From NCBI RefSeq assembly GCF_001975225.1, contig NZ_CP019445.1, forward strand, positions 4,526,001 to 4,590,000: a stretch of DNA of 64,000 nt, written 5' to 3'. Below are positions 1-8,742 of the stretch, one piece after another (the first letter of the stretch is position 1; every line of letters begins with the position of its first letter). A program made the translations under genes and the position numbers. The stretch comes from Kosakonia cowanii JCM 10956 = DSM 18146 (lineage in GTDB: Bacteria > Pseudomonadota > Gammaproteobacteria > Enterobacterales > Enterobacteriaceae). The notes beneath the pieces are model-generated. The model made no database searches and was not told the origin of the DNA. It saw only the letters and a program-made list of their open reading frames with translations.

Positions 1-954
1 CTTGCCCACTATATGTCTGCCGACTTTATTGCACTCTCTGACGATCTGACCGTTGAAGAGGGTCGCTCGACATTTCTGCAACAGATTAGCGATGACTATT
101 TTCCGACATACGTGTTTATCGTATGCGGTGCGATGCTGCGCGGCGCTCTGCCCATCAGAGCATTGTTGCAGGAGGAGAATGTCGCGAAGCCCATCACCTC
201 TTTAATGACCAGCGATCTGGTTCACGCCGCGCCTGATGATACGCGCCATGAAACCGCCCGGCTGATCGAAAGCCGGGGGATGACGCTGATCCCGGTAACC
301 GAGCACGGCAGGCTGGTCGGTTGTCTGGCAGAGAAAGAGATTGCGCACCTGCTCGCCGATGAAGCGACAGAGGATGCCCAGCGCCAGGGTGCAACCTTGC
401 CGCTGGAAAAGTCGTATCTGGAGATAAGCCCGGTCGGATTATGGAAAAAACGCGCGCTCTGGCTGTTACTGCTGTTTGTCGCAGAAGCCTATACCAGCAG
501 CGTGATCCAGCACTTTGAAGAGGCGCTGGAATCGGCGATTGCGCTGGCGTTCTTCATTCCGCTGCTGATCGGTACGGGGGGGAATAGCGGAACGCAAATC
601 ACCTCTACGCTGGTGCGTGCGATGGCGCTGGGCGAAGTGAGGATGGCCGACATGGGCCGGGTGATCCGTAAAGAGATGACTACCGCGCTGATGATTGCCG
701 TCACCCTTGCCGCTGCCGGATGCCTGCGCGCATGGATGATGGGCATCGGCCCGGAGATCACCTTAATTGTCAGCCTGACGCTGCTCTGCATTACGCTCTG
801 GAGCGCGGTAGTCTCCTCCGTGATCCCGATGGTGATTAAACGCGTCGGTATCGATCCGGCGGTGGTCTCCGCGCCGTTTATTGCCACGCTGATAGACGGC
901 ACCGGCCTGATTATCTACTTCAAAATTGCCCAGTATTTTCTTGGGCTGAGCTGA
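1..954 (+). CDS. mgtE: MgtE-family magnesium transporter, 5'-truncated by window edge
   Basis: Inner-membrane Mg2+ (possibly Co2+) channel/transporter of the MgtE family. The frame is open from the first base of the window, so the N-terminal domain and the true start lie outside. What is present is the end of the regulatory region: two CBS-like segments (about residues 1-120, with PITSLMTSDLV and GMTLIPVTEHGRLVG typical of CBS strands), then a membrane domain of about five helices from residue ~145. The family signature PLLIGTGGNSGTQ is in the first half of the membrane domain and a conserved acidic residue sits in LIDGTGLI near the end. Known family biology: the CBS domains bind Mg2+ and close the pore when the ion is plentiful. 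No terminator with a U-tract is evident downstream. Family assignment is firm; ion preference is inferred. Confidence 0.9.
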   Translation, partial: LAHYMSADFIALSDDLTVEEGRSTFLQQISDDYFPTYVFIVCGAMLRGALPIRALLQEENVAKPITSLMTSDLVHAAPDDTRHETARLIESRGMTLIPVTEHGRLVGCLAEKEIAHLLADEATEDAQRQGATLPLEKSYLEISPVGLWKKRALWLLLLFVAEAYTSSVIQHFEEALESAIALAFFIPLLIGTGGNSGTQITSTLVRAMALGEVRMADMGRVIRKEMTTALMIAVTLAAAGCLRAWMMGIGPEITLIVSLTLLCITLWSAVVSSVIPMVIKRVGIDPAVVSAPFIATLIDGTGLIIYFKIAQYFLGLS

Positions 955-1100
955 AATAACTTCACTCTTCTCTCTTCACGGAACGCGCTGGCTTAATCCG
1001 TCGGCGCGTTCCCTGCCCCCCTCCCCCCAATTTTCGGCACATTCATTGCGCATCAAGACGTGCTATCGTCAACCGTTAACAGATTGGTAAAAAAGGTTTT

Positions 1101-1514
1101 ATGATGAGCACCCTCGAACAATTAAAAGCAAAGTACCCCGGCGCGCAGGCGTGGCAGATCGGCGACAGCCCGGCGCTGGCTGATGAGCTGGCAACATTAG
1201 TCGCCAGCGGCATCAAAACCGCCTCCTGCGGTTCATTCGCTTGCTGGCAGGCAGAAGATCCCGCGCCCAAACTGGGCAGTTACAATATTATTCTCAACGG
1301 CCGGGATGAGCCGGTGTGCGTGATCCGCATCATCTCGCTGCGCCTGACGCGCTTTTGCGATGTCACCGAAGCGTTTGCCCGTAAAGAGGGTGAAGGCGAC
1401 TTAAGCCTCGAATACTGGCGTAAAGAGCATCAGCGCTTTTTCAGCGCAGCCGGGATCTTCTCTGAAGAGATGGAGCTGGTGGCGGAAGAATTTGAAGTCG
1501 TGGAGCGCGTTTAA
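1101..1514 (+). CDS. ASCH domain protein
   Basis: Soluble protein of 137 residues consisting of one ASCH domain (a PUA-like beta barrel). The signature GIKTAS at about residues 38-43 and the following charged strand (GRDEPVCVIRI) fit the family, as does the C-terminal EYWRKEHQRFF segment. Characterised ASCH proteins bind or act on RNA or modified nucleosides: YqfB of E. coli hydrolyses N4-acetylcytidine and a Zymomonas member is a ribonuclease. Which activity this one has cannot be read from sequence. Two adjacent ATG codons are possible starts; AAGG lies four or seven bases upstream. It is monocistronic, with a 7-bp hairpin right after the stop. Confidence 0.85.
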   Translation: MMSTLEQLKAKYPGAQAWQIGDSPALADELATLVASGIKTASCGSFACWQAEDPAPKLGSYNIILNGRDEPVCVIRIISLRLTRFCDVTEAFARKEGEGDLSLEYWRKEHQRFFSAAGIFSEEMELVAEEFEVVERV

Positions 1515-1517
1515 ATG

Positions 1518-1542
1518 ACGCCGCATCATGCGGCGTTTAATT
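1518..1542 (+). terminator. hairpin after ASCH gene
   Basis: ACGCCGC and GCGGCGT form a 7-bp stem around an ATCAT loop immediately after the stop codon, followed by TTAATTAA rather than a clean U-tract. A weak intrinsic terminator is the likeliest role. Confidence 0.5.
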
Positions 1543-2075
1543 AAGTTACTTCTATAAAACCTGTTCTACACCCTATAACCACATTAATAATGAGCCAATA
1601 ATTCATTGTGGCTAATATAGAAATTAATTTAGTAACTATTATTAAATAGCATTACTTTGCGTAAGCTTATTTTTTAATTGCGACTCATTATCATAAATAT
1701 AATCACCACCCGACTTATTATTCAATTATCAAATCCACAAAAAATAAATTAAAGGGGTGGTTATCGGCGCTAAAAATTAAAACTTTATGCTTTTTATAAA
1801 ATAAAAACAAACCGTTAAGCCAAGTGAATACTTTCAGCAAAACCCCAGCATTACACACGCGTAAGCCATTGATTATAAATTAAATTAAGCATTACTTTTA
1901 ATTAGAAAATTTAAACAATTTACTTCATGGACAATTCACCATGCGTATCTATAATTCCTTTGTCGCCAGCTTTCTTTAAATTAAAACCTCCTGAATACAG
2001 GGGGGTAATTTTTATCATGTGCGCATTAACCATTTTATTGATGCCATTTAAAACATTACAATCACCAGGGTAAAA
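1543..2075. other. AT-rich gap upstream of chemotaxis receptor
   Basis: More than 500 bases strikingly richer in A and T than anything nearby. No open frame of credible length or codon use is seen on either strand. It holds a 12-codon ATG frame at 1941-1979 without a ribosome-binding site and, just after it, an imperfect hairpin (ACCTCCTG / CAGGGGGGT, 1986-2006) followed by AATTTTT, which could end or attenuate a leader transcript. The content suggests a long regulatory region (H-NS-type silencing is plausible but inferred) or a decayed gene. Confidence 0.45.
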
Positions 2076-4007
2076 ATGAAAAGCCTATTAAATAAAATTA
2101 ACCTCTCCACGAAGTTTATGGTGCTGGGTATCATTTCGCTTCTCCTCTTTGCACTGCCGACTGCTTTATTTGTTAATGAAAGCAGCCAGAAAGTGCAGGC
2201 CAAACAGGTTGAATTGAAAGCGATTCCGGTTGAGAAAAAGCTGTTAAAGCTGCTTAACCTGATCCAGCGCCACCGCGCCGAGTCCGCTATTGCAGTTACG
2301 CAAGGGAACCCTGCTTATCCGCCGCGTATTGCGCTGCGCGATCAGATCAACGTGCTGGCTGATGAGATCAGAAAAGATATCGTCGCTGAAAGCCCGGAGG
2401 CACACCCTTTACAGCAGCTCGATAAGGTCAATCAGCAGTGGCAGGCGCTGCAAAACCAGATCGACAGCCGCAGCCTGACCGCGCCGGAAAGCCTGGTCTC
2501 CCATGCTGTGCTTATCCGCAGCCTGCTGGACTTCAATATCGACGTGCTGGATTTTTATGGCCTGTCGCTGGATCCTGATTTAGATACCTCGCAACTGATT
2601 ACGGCGGCGCTCTTTCACCTGCCTGAGCTGACCGAGACCCTGGGCCAAATCCGCGCCAGCGGCACCTCCCTGCTGGCGAAGAAAGATGGCATCAGCGAGA
2701 CTGACAATGCCCGCATGGAATTTCAGATTGGCAACGGCGAAAAAGCGCTGCAGCTGTTTGACGTCGGCATGAAGAAATACCTGGGCGGTAACGAAGAGAT
2801 CCGCAATCTGTTTGGCCGTAAAACGGAAGGTGCCGTTCAGGGCGCTGCGCAGGCGCTCTCTACCGCCCGCGAAATCTTTATTACCCATTCGCGCCCGGCG
2901 ATGGCCCCCACGGAGTATGTAGCGATCTTTACCGAAGCCATTAACAACTTCACCGTGCTGGGTAACGGCATGAGCGATGAGCTCTCGCAGCAGTTAACTA
3001 AACAGATCTCGGCGCAGCGTAGCGCACAGATCACCCTGCTGGCGGTGCTGATCTTCAGCGCACTGCTGGGTATTACCCTGACGGTATTTATCATTCGCTC
3101 GATTACCGGCCCGGTTAATGAAGCGGCGCGCATCGCGCAGGAAGTGGCAACTGGCGATCTCACCTCCCGTATTGCCGTCACCGGCAGTAATGAGATGAGC
3201 GCGCTGTTGCAGTCCCTGATGAAGATGAGCGAACACCTCTCATCGCTGGTGAATGATATTAAAAACAACGCCGTGACCATTGCGACCTCCTCTGAAGAGA
3301 TCGCCAGCGGCAACAGCGATCTCTCCTCGCGCACCGAGGAGCAGGCCGCTTCGCTGGCGCAGACTGCCGCCAGTATGGAGCAACTCGCCTCAATTATTCA
3401 GCAGAATGCGGACAACACCCGCCATGCCGCGTCGATGGCAGGCTCGGCAACCAATGCCGCGCTGCTTGGCGGCGAAGCGATGGAGTCTGTGCTGGCCTCG
3501 ATGCACAAGATCAGTAACAGCGCCGGTCAGATTGAAGAGATCATCGCAGTGATTGATGGCATCGCCTTCCAGACCAATATCCTGGCGCTGAACGCCGCAG
3601 TTGAAGCGGCCCGCGCGGGCGAGCACGGTAAAGGGTTTGCCGTTGTCGCCTCTGAGGTGAGAGCCCTGGCGCAGCGTTCGGCTGTGGCAGCGAAAGAGAT
3701 CAAAGAGCTGATTGAAAACTCGGTAAGCGACGCGCAGTCGGGCATTAAGATGGCGGAAAACGCCGGTGACAAAGTGAAGCAGAGCGTCAGCGCAATCGAG
3801 CAGACCTCAATGCTGATCAACGAAGTCTCCGCCTCCTCTGCCGAGCAGAGCTCCGGGGTGTCGCAGATTAATATCGCGGTCAGCCAGATGGATCAGGTGA
3901 CCCAGCAGAACGCCGGGCTGGTTCAGCAGTCAGCCTCTTCGGCAGACGATCTCGCCGAGCGCGCGGCGCGCCTGCGCCAGCTGGTTGCCGTCTTCAAAAC
4001 ACAGTAA
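2076..4007 (+). CDS. methyl-accepting chemotaxis protein
   Basis: Transmembrane chemoreceptor of 643 residues. Order of parts: short cytoplasmic N-terminus; membrane helix at about 12-32; a periplasmic ligand domain of about 285 residues, mostly helical; second membrane helix near 318-340; HAMP linker (about 341-393); and a long coiled-coil signalling domain whose conserved hairpin tip ([19 protein letters not shown]) sits near residue 500 and binds CheA/CheW. The sensory domain is not one I can assign: its length and RHRAESAIA motif recall nitrate/nitrite-type helical sensors, but this is weak. The C-terminus ends AVFKTQ and lacks the NWETF-type tether for CheR/CheB, so it probably depends on other receptors for adaptation. 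AGGG lies just upstream of the ATG. It is a lone gene, not beside che or flagellar genes. Confidence 0.93.
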   Translation: MKSLLNKINLSTKFMVLGIISLLLFALPTALFVNESSQKVQAKQVELKAIPVEKKLLKLLNLIQRHRAESAIAVTQGNPAYPPRIALRDQINVLADEIRKDIVAESPEAHPLQQLDKVNQQWQALQNQIDSRSLTAPESLVSHAVLIRSLLDFNIDVLDFYGLSLDPDLDTSQLITAALFHLPELTETLGQIRASGTSLLAKKDGISETDNARMEFQIGNGEKALQLFDVGMKKYLGGNEEIRNLFGRKTEGAVQGAAQALSTAREIFITHSRPAMAPTEYVAIFTEAINNFTVLGNGMSDELSQQLTKQISAQRSAQITLLAVLIFSALLGITLTVFIIRSITGPVNEAARIAQEVATGDLTSRIAVTGSNEMSALLQSLMKMSEHLSSLVNDIKNNAVTIATSSEEIASGNSDLSSRTEEQAASLAQTAASMEQLASIIQQNADNTRHAASMAGSATNAALLGGEAMESVLASMHKISNSAGQIEEIIAVIDGIAFQTNILALNAAVEAARAGEHGKGFAVVASEVRALAQRSAVAAKEIKELIENSVSDAQSGIKMAENAGDKVKQSVSAIEQTSMLINEVSASSAEQSSGVSQINIAVSQMDQVTQQNAGLVQQSASSADDLAERAARLRQLVAVFKTQ

Positions 4008-4050
4008 CCCGCTGCTGCTCAGAATGAACCCGTTCTGGGCAATCGACTCC

Positions 4051-4078
4051 GACGCCGCCCGCATCGCCAGGCGGCGTC
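4051..4078. terminator. strong hairpin between receptor and LysR gene
   Basis: GACGCCGCC and GGCGGCGTC form a perfect 9-bp stem with a 10-base loop in the gap between two convergent genes. There is no U-tract on either side, so it may act as a transcript-stabilising structure rather than a classical terminator. Confidence 0.45.
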
Positions 4079-4094
4079 CTCTCCTCCCCCTGTT

Positions 4095-5027
4095 TCACCG
4101 CCCGCTTTTTATCTCCTGCGCCAGGGTTTGCAGCGTCGCCTGCAACCAGCTTGTCGCGCCTCGCTTGCCGCTGCGTTTATGGGAGTAAATCTTCACTTCA
4201 AACGGCGCGATGTCGAAAGGTAGGGCAAAGAGTGTGATATCCACGGCTGGCATCACTTTCTCGGCGGCAAAACGCGGGATCGCCATCAGCAAGTCGCTCC
4301 GGGCGACGATAAATGGCGCGCTCAGCATCGACGGCGTTTTGATTGCTATCTGCCGCGTGTACCCCATCTGCTCAAGCTGTAAATCAATCACCCCCTGCTT
4401 CTCATTCCACGGCGTCACCACCAGATGCCGCGCAGCAAGGTAATCCTCAAGCGTCAGCGCGGAGCGGCTCTTGTTGCTGATAACGACATACTCATCCCTG
4501 AACCAGTCGATCTCATCCAGCTCCGGATGGCGAACCTCATCCGGCGTGCTGAAGCCCAGCGCCAGATCGATCTCGCCGGCCAGTAATTCAGTGAGCGCCG
4601 GGCTATGCGGCAAGTAAACCAGATCAAAACCGAGACCGGGCGCGTCGTATTGCAGTTTCTCCATCAGCGCGGGGAAGATGCAAAACGCGGTGAAGTCGGT
4701 GATGGCGATCTGCAAACGCTCCGTCGTCGTAGCGGGTGAGAACTCCGGTTGCGGCGTCAGCTCCTGGTTGAGGAATTTCAGCGCCGAGGCGATTGAGGGC
4801 GCGAGCTGGGTGGCATAGACGCTGGGGCACATCCGGTGCCCTTCCCGGTAAAAGAGCGGATCGTTGAGCGCGGTCCGCAGCCGTGAGAGCGCATGGCTCA
4901 GCGCCGAGGTGCTCATCGCCAGTTCATCAGCCGCAAGGCGCACCGAGCGGTAACGGTACACAGCATCAAAAACCGGCAGCAGATTGAGATCAAGACGCCG
5001 CAGCGCCGGATGCATAATATTCATCAT
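4095..5027 (-). CDS. LysR-family transcriptional regulator (NodD/LeuO-like branch)
   Basis: DNA-binding regulator of 310 residues. The N-terminus (LDLNLLPVFDAVYRYRSV, then AADELAMSTSALSHALSRLR) is the winged helix-turn-helix of the LysR family, in the subgroup that opens with LxxLNLL like NodD, LeuO and NahR. The C-terminal two thirds is the effector-binding domain; no effector can be deduced. Divergent neighbour is a GNAT acetyltransferase about 90 bases away, a likely target because LysR proteins often control the divergent gene. Three in-frame Met codons lie close together at the start with no strong ribosome site; the first is used here, but the third (beginning MHPALRR) would also be normal. 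Confidence 0.9.
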   Translation of the reverse strand: MMNIMHPALRRLDLNLLPVFDAVYRYRSVRLAADELAMSTSALSHALSRLRTALNDPLFYREGHRMCPSVYATQLAPSIASALKFLNQELTPQPEFSPATTTERLQIAITDFTAFCIFPALMEKLQYDAPGLGFDLVYLPHSPALTELLAGEIDLALGFSTPDEVRHPELDEIDWFRDEYVVISNKSRSALTLEDYLAARHLVVTPWNEKQGVIDLQLEQMGYTRQIAIKTPSMLSAPFIVARSDLLMAIPRFAAEKVMPAVDITLFALPFDIAPFEVKIYSHKRSGKRGATSWLQATLQTLAQEIKSGR

Positions 5028-5119
5028 TGTGTGATTTCATTGCACTTAATTCTTCAGACAATACCCCTTATGCTTAGCGCCAGCAATCTTACCTCTTGAC
5101 TGAACGAACAGGAAAACCG

Positions 5120-5596
5120 ATGAGCCTCACTATTCGCCCGGCCTGCCCGGAAGACGCATCCGCTATTTACGACATGATTTATGAACTGGCCGTGTATGAA
5201 AAAGCGCCGCAAGAGGTGGTCACCACCCCCGATGAGATCCGCGAGACGCTTTTTGGCGCGGGCAGCAATACCGAAGCGTTAATCTGTGAAATCGCGGGTA
5301 AAACCGTCGGTTATGCCGTCTTCTTCACCAGCTACTCCACCTGGCTTGGCCGCAACGGTATCTATATGGAAGATCTCTATATCTCCCCGGATTATCGCGG
5401 CCAGGGCGCGGGCAGAGCGATGCTGAAACAGATTGCGCAATATGCCGTGCAGCGCCGCTGCGGCCGCCTTGAGTGGAGCGTGCTCGACTGGAACCAGCCG
5501 GCCATTGATTTTTACCTGAGCATCGGCGCGCTGCCGCAATCTGAATGGGTACGCTACCGCCTTGATGGCGACGCACTGCTGAAGTTTGCTGAATAA
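5120..5596 (+). CDS. GNAT N-acetyltransferase, diamine-acetyltransferase-like
   Basis: Acetyl-CoA-dependent N-acetyltransferase of 158 residues. It shows the whole GNAT core: RPACPEDASAIYDMI at the N-terminus, YMEDLYISPDYRGQGAGRAML for strand 4 and the pyrophosphate loop (R/Q-x-x-G-x-G/A: RGQGAG), and LDWNQPAIDFYLSIGA near the end. The YEKAPQEV segment and the overall pattern resemble the spermidine/spermine and thialysine acetyltransferase branch, so a small polyamine or amine substrate is likely but unproven. The chosen ATG has AGGAAAA seven bases upstream; an upstream TTG in frame has no such site. It is divergent from the LysR gene. Confidence 0.88.
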   Translation: MSLTIRPACPEDASAIYDMIYELAVYEKAPQEVVTTPDEIRETLFGAGSNTEALICEIAGKTVGYAVFFTSYSTWLGRNGIYMEDLYISPDYRGQGAGRAMLKQIAQYAVQRRCGRLEWSVLDWNQPAIDFYLSIGALPQSEWVRYRLDGDALLKFAE

Positions 5597-5604
5597 ATGG
5601 CGTA

Positions 5605-5655
5605 CACCGCAGCAGCGTGACGGGCATAAAGCCTCACTCCGCTGCGGTGATTTTT
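5605..5655 (+). terminator. terminator after GNAT gene
   Basis: CACCGCAGC and GCTGCGGTG make a 9-bp stem with a long loop, followed at once by ATTTTTG. It fits an intrinsic terminator for the upstream acetyltransferase. Confidence 0.55.
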
Positions 5656-5758
5656 GTAGTAATAGCGCCTAACAGCGACAGGTGGTTTGACCTGGTGAGC
5701 GGCACTGGATTATAGGTATAGCGGGTACTATTCACTTCCTAAATCTAACGAGAAAAAT

Positions 5759-6202
5759 ATGAGCGCCGAAAACGTCTGGAATCACGCCTATACGCTCACC
5801 ATCGACAGCAGCCCGCAAGCGATATGGCAGGCATTTACCGACACAGCGAACTGGAAGCGCTGGAATGCAGGCGTGAAAGCCATTCACGCCGAGGGGCCAT
5901 TTGTAACAGGAACCTGGTTCACGATGGAGCTGCCGGACGGTGACAGCATCCGCAGCCAGCTCGTGGATGTCTGCGACGGAAAATACTTTATTGATGAGAC
6001 CTGGGTGGATCAAACCCGCGTCGTTGTGGAACACCGCATTGAACCCTTAAGCAGCGACCAGAGCAGAGTGGTCTATGCCATCAGCACAGAAGGCCCGGAC
6101 GCGCAGGCTTTCGGCGAAGGCATCAGCGCCGACTTCCCAGAGGTAATGGCAGGGCTGGCGAAATACCTGGCTAAAACCGAGCCAGGTATTGCAACGCAAT
6201 AA
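5759..6202 (+). CDS. SRPBCC (START/Bet v1-like) family protein
   Basis: Soluble 147-residue protein with the helix-grip fold pattern: SSPQAIWQAFTDTANWKRWNAGV at the N-terminus is the characteristic first helix and loop of polyketide cyclase/AHSA1-like SRPBCC proteins, followed by alternating strands and a long C-terminal helix (FPEVMAGLAKYLAKTE). Such proteins hold a hydrophobic ligand in a cavity; the ligand here is unknown. ACGAGAAAAAT precedes the start. The gene stands alone, facing the convergent membrane-protein gene. Confidence 0.8.
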   Translation: MSAENVWNHAYTLTIDSSPQAIWQAFTDTANWKRWNAGVKAIHAEGPFVTGTWFTMELPDGDSIRSQLVDVCDGKYFIDETWVDQTRVVVEHRIEPLSSDQSRVVYAISTEGPDAQAFGEGISADFPEVMAGLAKYLAKTEPGIATQ

Positions 6203-6222
6203 TCTATCGGGCCTCAAGCAAA

Positions 6223-6239
6223 GCGGGCGTAATGCCCGC
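6223..6239. terminator. hairpin between convergent genes
   Basis: GCGGGC and GCCCGC form a 6-bp GC stem around GTAAT between two convergent genes. There is no U-tract, so termination is only likely. Confidence 0.35.
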
Positions 6240-6265
6240 CAGGAACAGAGAAAGCGGATATTTAT

Positions 6266-6715
6266 TCAGAGAGAAGAAGAGGAGATATCTTTCACTTCTG
6301 CCTGCGGATTCGCTTCTTTAACTGCGCGTAAAAAATCAGCGAAATTATGGTTGAAGAGGGTAATGTTGTGATAAAAACTGACCTGTTTTTCCGCGCCATC
6401 GCTCTGCCATGTCACCACCCAGTTTCGTCTGTTATTGACCCTCATGTAGCCCGGCTTCACCCGTACTATTTTTGCAAGCGGAACTTTAAGCTTCACCGTT
6501 TCCTTAATCTGATAAAAAAACTCATCATCGTAGTAATAGAGCGTGCGAGATGCGAATAAACCGAACAATGACGGTGGCGTGGAAATTTTCTTTAGCCCGT
6601 TGCTCTCCGTAATGATTTTTTTCGGATGACGTAATGATTTATAGAAGGATCTCATTAGCCTCCAAAACAGAGCGACGGGAACAATTAACATAAAAAAAGC
6701 AAAAATTTGCTGCAT
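6266..6715 (-). CDS. membrane-anchored protein with YcxB/PH-like domain
   Basis: Unrecognised protein of 149 residues. It begins with a hydrophobic helix (residues ~3-18, FAFFMLIVPVALFW), has a basic linker, then a beta-rich domain (LYYYDDEFFYQIKE, VKLKVPLAKIVRVKPG, WVVTWQSDG) ending in a helix (NHNFADFLRAVKEA). This is the layout of bacterial PH-like/YcxB-type proteins anchored to the inner membrane. The start was set at the ATG preceded by GGAGAAG five bases upstream; the longer frame has no ribosome site. Function unknown. The gene is AT-richer than its neighbours. Confidence 0.65.
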   Translation of the reverse strand: MQQIFAFFMLIVPVALFWRLMRSFYKSLRHPKKIITESNGLKKISTPPSLFGLFASRTLYYYDDEFFYQIKETVKLKVPLAKIVRVKPGYMRVNNRRNWVVTWQSDGAEKQVSFYHNITLFNHNFADFLRAVKEANPQAEVKDISSSSL

Positions 6716-6811
6716 ATACTTCTCCAGGTCTTCGGTGGTACAAACCTTCTCAGAACATATAAAGTGCATTTAATACCAATAAAACAACAAACGTAACGCC
6801 ACAGTTCACTC

Positions 6812-7711
6812 TCAATCGCTGCTGCCGAGCCTATTCATTTCCGCCAGCAACCAGCCTTCAAAACTCTCCAGCGCGGCTTCATTGATTCCCGTCTCCGTCG
6901 GTTTTACTAAACAGAATCTTTTGCTCAGGCTTTCTGATGCAGGCCACGGTGAAACAAGCGTGCCGCAACGCAACTCATTCTCGATATACATACGCGGAAC
7001 CAACGCGACGCCCTGCCCCGCCATCACGGCCGCGATGGCCATTTCATGCAGATCGTAGCGTGCGCCCTGCGCCGGGTTATCGAGGTCTATTCCGCTCTCC
7101 TGCGCATAGCGATGCCATGCATCGGGATTCTGTCGGCGGTGAATGCGCGGAAGGGCGTTTAACTGCTGATGGACGTCATCATGGGTTAACAGTGCAGGAT
7201 GGCAAACCGGCAGCAGATTTTCCTGAAACAGAAACTGCATCCGCATGCCTGCCCACGCGGAGTGTTCAAAATGAATAACGGCGTCAAAACCGCTGCCGGG
7301 CAAAATAAAAGGATCCGTTCTGGCGGCGATATTTAAAGTGATATCCGGAAACAACGCGTTAAAGCTGTTCAGGCGGGGGATCAGCCAGCGGCTGGAAAAG
7401 GTCGGCAGGACAGCGATATCCAGGCTTTTACTGCCTTGCGGCATGCCCATTATGTATTGCGTATCTCTTTCCAGCCGATCGAGGGTTTCACGCACGTGAT
7501 GTGCGTAGCGCACGCCAAGCGGATTAAGCTTTACCCGGCTTCCCACACGGTCAAAGAGTTTACAGTTCAGCAGCGCTTCAAGGCGCGCAATCTGACGGCT
7601 AATCGCCCCTTCCGTTAACGATAGCTCCTCTGCCGCCCGGGCAAAATTTCCGTGCCGTGCCGCGGCATCAAAAGCCTGCAGCGACGCACTGCTGGGTATT
7701 TTCCTGCGCAT
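6812..7711 (-). CDS. LysR-family regulator, GcvA-like
   Basis: DNA-binding regulator of 299 residues. Helix-turn-helix at residues ~1-60 (LQAFDAAARHGNFARAAEEL, then SLTEGAISRQIARLE) follows the GcvA/AmpR branch, which shares the SLxxFxAAARHxSF start and the VTxxAVSxQI motif. The effector domain includes the branch's ALVPRMYIENEL segment. AAGGAG lies nine bases before the chosen ATG; the longer open frame upstream is unlikely. It is divergent from the three-gene operon starting at 7865, and the space between carries an inverted repeat suitable as its operator, so control of that operon is inferred. Confidence 0.9.
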   Translation of the reverse strand: MRRKIPSSASLQAFDAAARHGNFARAAEELSLTEGAISRQIARLEALLNCKLFDRVGSRVKLNPLGVRYAHHVRETLDRLERDTQYIMGMPQGSKSLDIAVLPTFSSRWLIPRLNSFNALFPDITLNIAARTDPFILPGSGFDAVIHFEHSAWAGMRMQFLFQENLLPVCHPALLTHDDVHQQLNALPRIHRRQNPDAWHRYAQESGIDLDNPAQGARYDLHEMAIAAVMAGQGVALVPRMYIENELRCGTLVSPWPASESLSKRFCLVKPTETGINEAALESFEGWLLAEMNRLGSSD

Positions 7712-7746
7712 AGAAGAGACTCCTTGCTGTTGCCTTTGATGACTAA

Positions 7747-7766
7747 ATGTCACTGATGCATGACAT
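7747..7766. promoter_or_regulatory. candidate LysR operator
   Basis: ATGTCA and TGACAT form a perfect inverted repeat with an 8-base spacer in the leader of the LysR gene, between it and the divergent operon. Size and symmetry fit a LysR-type recognition site (T-N11-A type). Confidence 0.45.
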
Positions 7767-7864
7767 AGTATCGATTTTAAGCGGCTAAACCAGCTTGTAG
7801 CATGATGAAAAATCATTGAGCAAATCTGTTTGCTTGCGTTTATGACTCATGTGGAGATGGGCTG

Positions 7865-8398
7865 ATGTTCTATACCGTGGAGTGCTCGTATACCGATGCT
7901 GAAAGCGAGGCTGAATGGAATGCGTTTTACAGCCAGCAAAAGCTACCCGCATTAATATCTGTTACTGGCTTTACCACCTCTCAACGCTTTCGTGCTCTCC
8001 AATCTGGCTGCCCGGCTTATCTTGCCATTCACACTGTCGATGATGCGGATGTGCTCAGCAGTGAGGAGTATCGTTTAAAAGGAGGCGGTAATTTTTCCCG
8101 TTGGCAGGCCTGCATTACTGACTGGCACCGTAACCTCTATACCGGTGACGGCCCTGCGCCAGCCCTCGCTTCCAATGAAATTTTGCTATTGAGCGCAACG
8201 CCAATCGGCTTTTTAGAATCAGAACTGGGATATCGAGGCCTGGAAATGGCTGCGGTGGCGCTGGATAAAACCCCGGCTCGGCGCGTTGCCTATGTTTTGC
8301 CTGCTGAAGTTGCTTCGCCCTTTGCGGACATGCCCGGTGTCTGGCTCTACGAGTCCCTTACACCGCAGTTGCAGAGCAATGAAAAAGGAACGCCATAA
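7865..8398 (+). CDS. dimeric alpha+beta barrel protein, function unknown
   Basis: Soluble 177-residue protein, first gene of a three-gene operon. The N-terminal half (FYTVECSYTDAESEAEWNAF, then GFTTSQRFRALQSGCPAYLAI) has the pattern of ferredoxin-like dimeric barrels such as EthD/DUF4286 proteins, in which two halves pack to form a small-molecule pocket; the second half (ILLLSATPIGFLES ... RRVAYVLPAE) may be a second, degenerate copy. Only 4 bases separate its stop from the next start, so translation is probably coupled. With a tautomerase and a metallo-hydrolase downstream, a role in breakdown or detoxification of a small organic compound is a reasonable inference. Confidence 0.6.
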   Translation: MFYTVECSYTDAESEAEWNAFYSQQKLPALISVTGFTTSQRFRALQSGCPAYLAIHTVDDADVLSSEEYRLKGGGNFSRWQACITDWHRNLYTGDGPAPALASNEILLLSATPIGFLESELGYRGLEMAAVALDKTPARRVAYVLPAEVASPFADMPGVWLYESLTPQLQSNEKGTP

Positions 8399-8402
8399 CG
8401 TC

Positions 8403-8729
8403 ATGCCTAATCTGACTTTTTATCTTTCTGAAAACCACGCTGACAAGTTTCAAAACCTTGATGCGTTAACCGTCAGATGCAGCGCCCTCTGCTGTGACAT
8501 CCTCGGCGCAGAACGTAAAAACGTGCATATCATATTTATCAATGTAAAGCCGGGCTGCGGGCAACCGGTCTATGCCGAGCTATTTTTCCGTCTCACTCCA
8601 TTGCGAACCCCCGAAATGATGGAGAAGTTTATGCGTGAAGTGGATCTTGCCACGCAACAGGCCTCTGGTCTGACGGCCCGTATTCGCTGCTTTGGATCGC
8701 AAGCAGAACACCTTTTTGCCCGCAACTGA
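8403..8729 (+). CDS. tautomerase-superfamily protein
   Basis: Protein of 108 residues. After removal of Met the mature chain starts with Pro (MPNLTFYLSE), the catalytic base of 4-oxalocrotonate tautomerase/MIF-type enzymes, which decides the start codon. The rest (VRCSALCCDILGAERKNVHIIFINV, PVYAELFFRLTP) fits the beta-alpha-beta unit of the longer members (MIF/CHMI-like length). These enzymes isomerise enol and keto forms or act on unsaturated acids. It sits between the barrel protein and the metallo-hydrolase with gaps of 4 and 13 bases, so the three are one transcript. Confidence 0.75.
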   Translation: MPNLTFYLSENHADKFQNLDALTVRCSALCCDILGAERKNVHIIFINVKPGCGQPVYAELFFRLTPLRTPEMMEKFMREVDLATQQASGLTARIRCFGSQAEHLFARN

Positions 8730-8742
8730 CCCCGAGGTCGTG

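Noticed and set aside
1941..1979. 12-codon ATG frame followed by a hairpin, like a leader peptide
   Set aside because: No ribosome-binding site, no run of regulatory codons, and the hairpin is imperfect.
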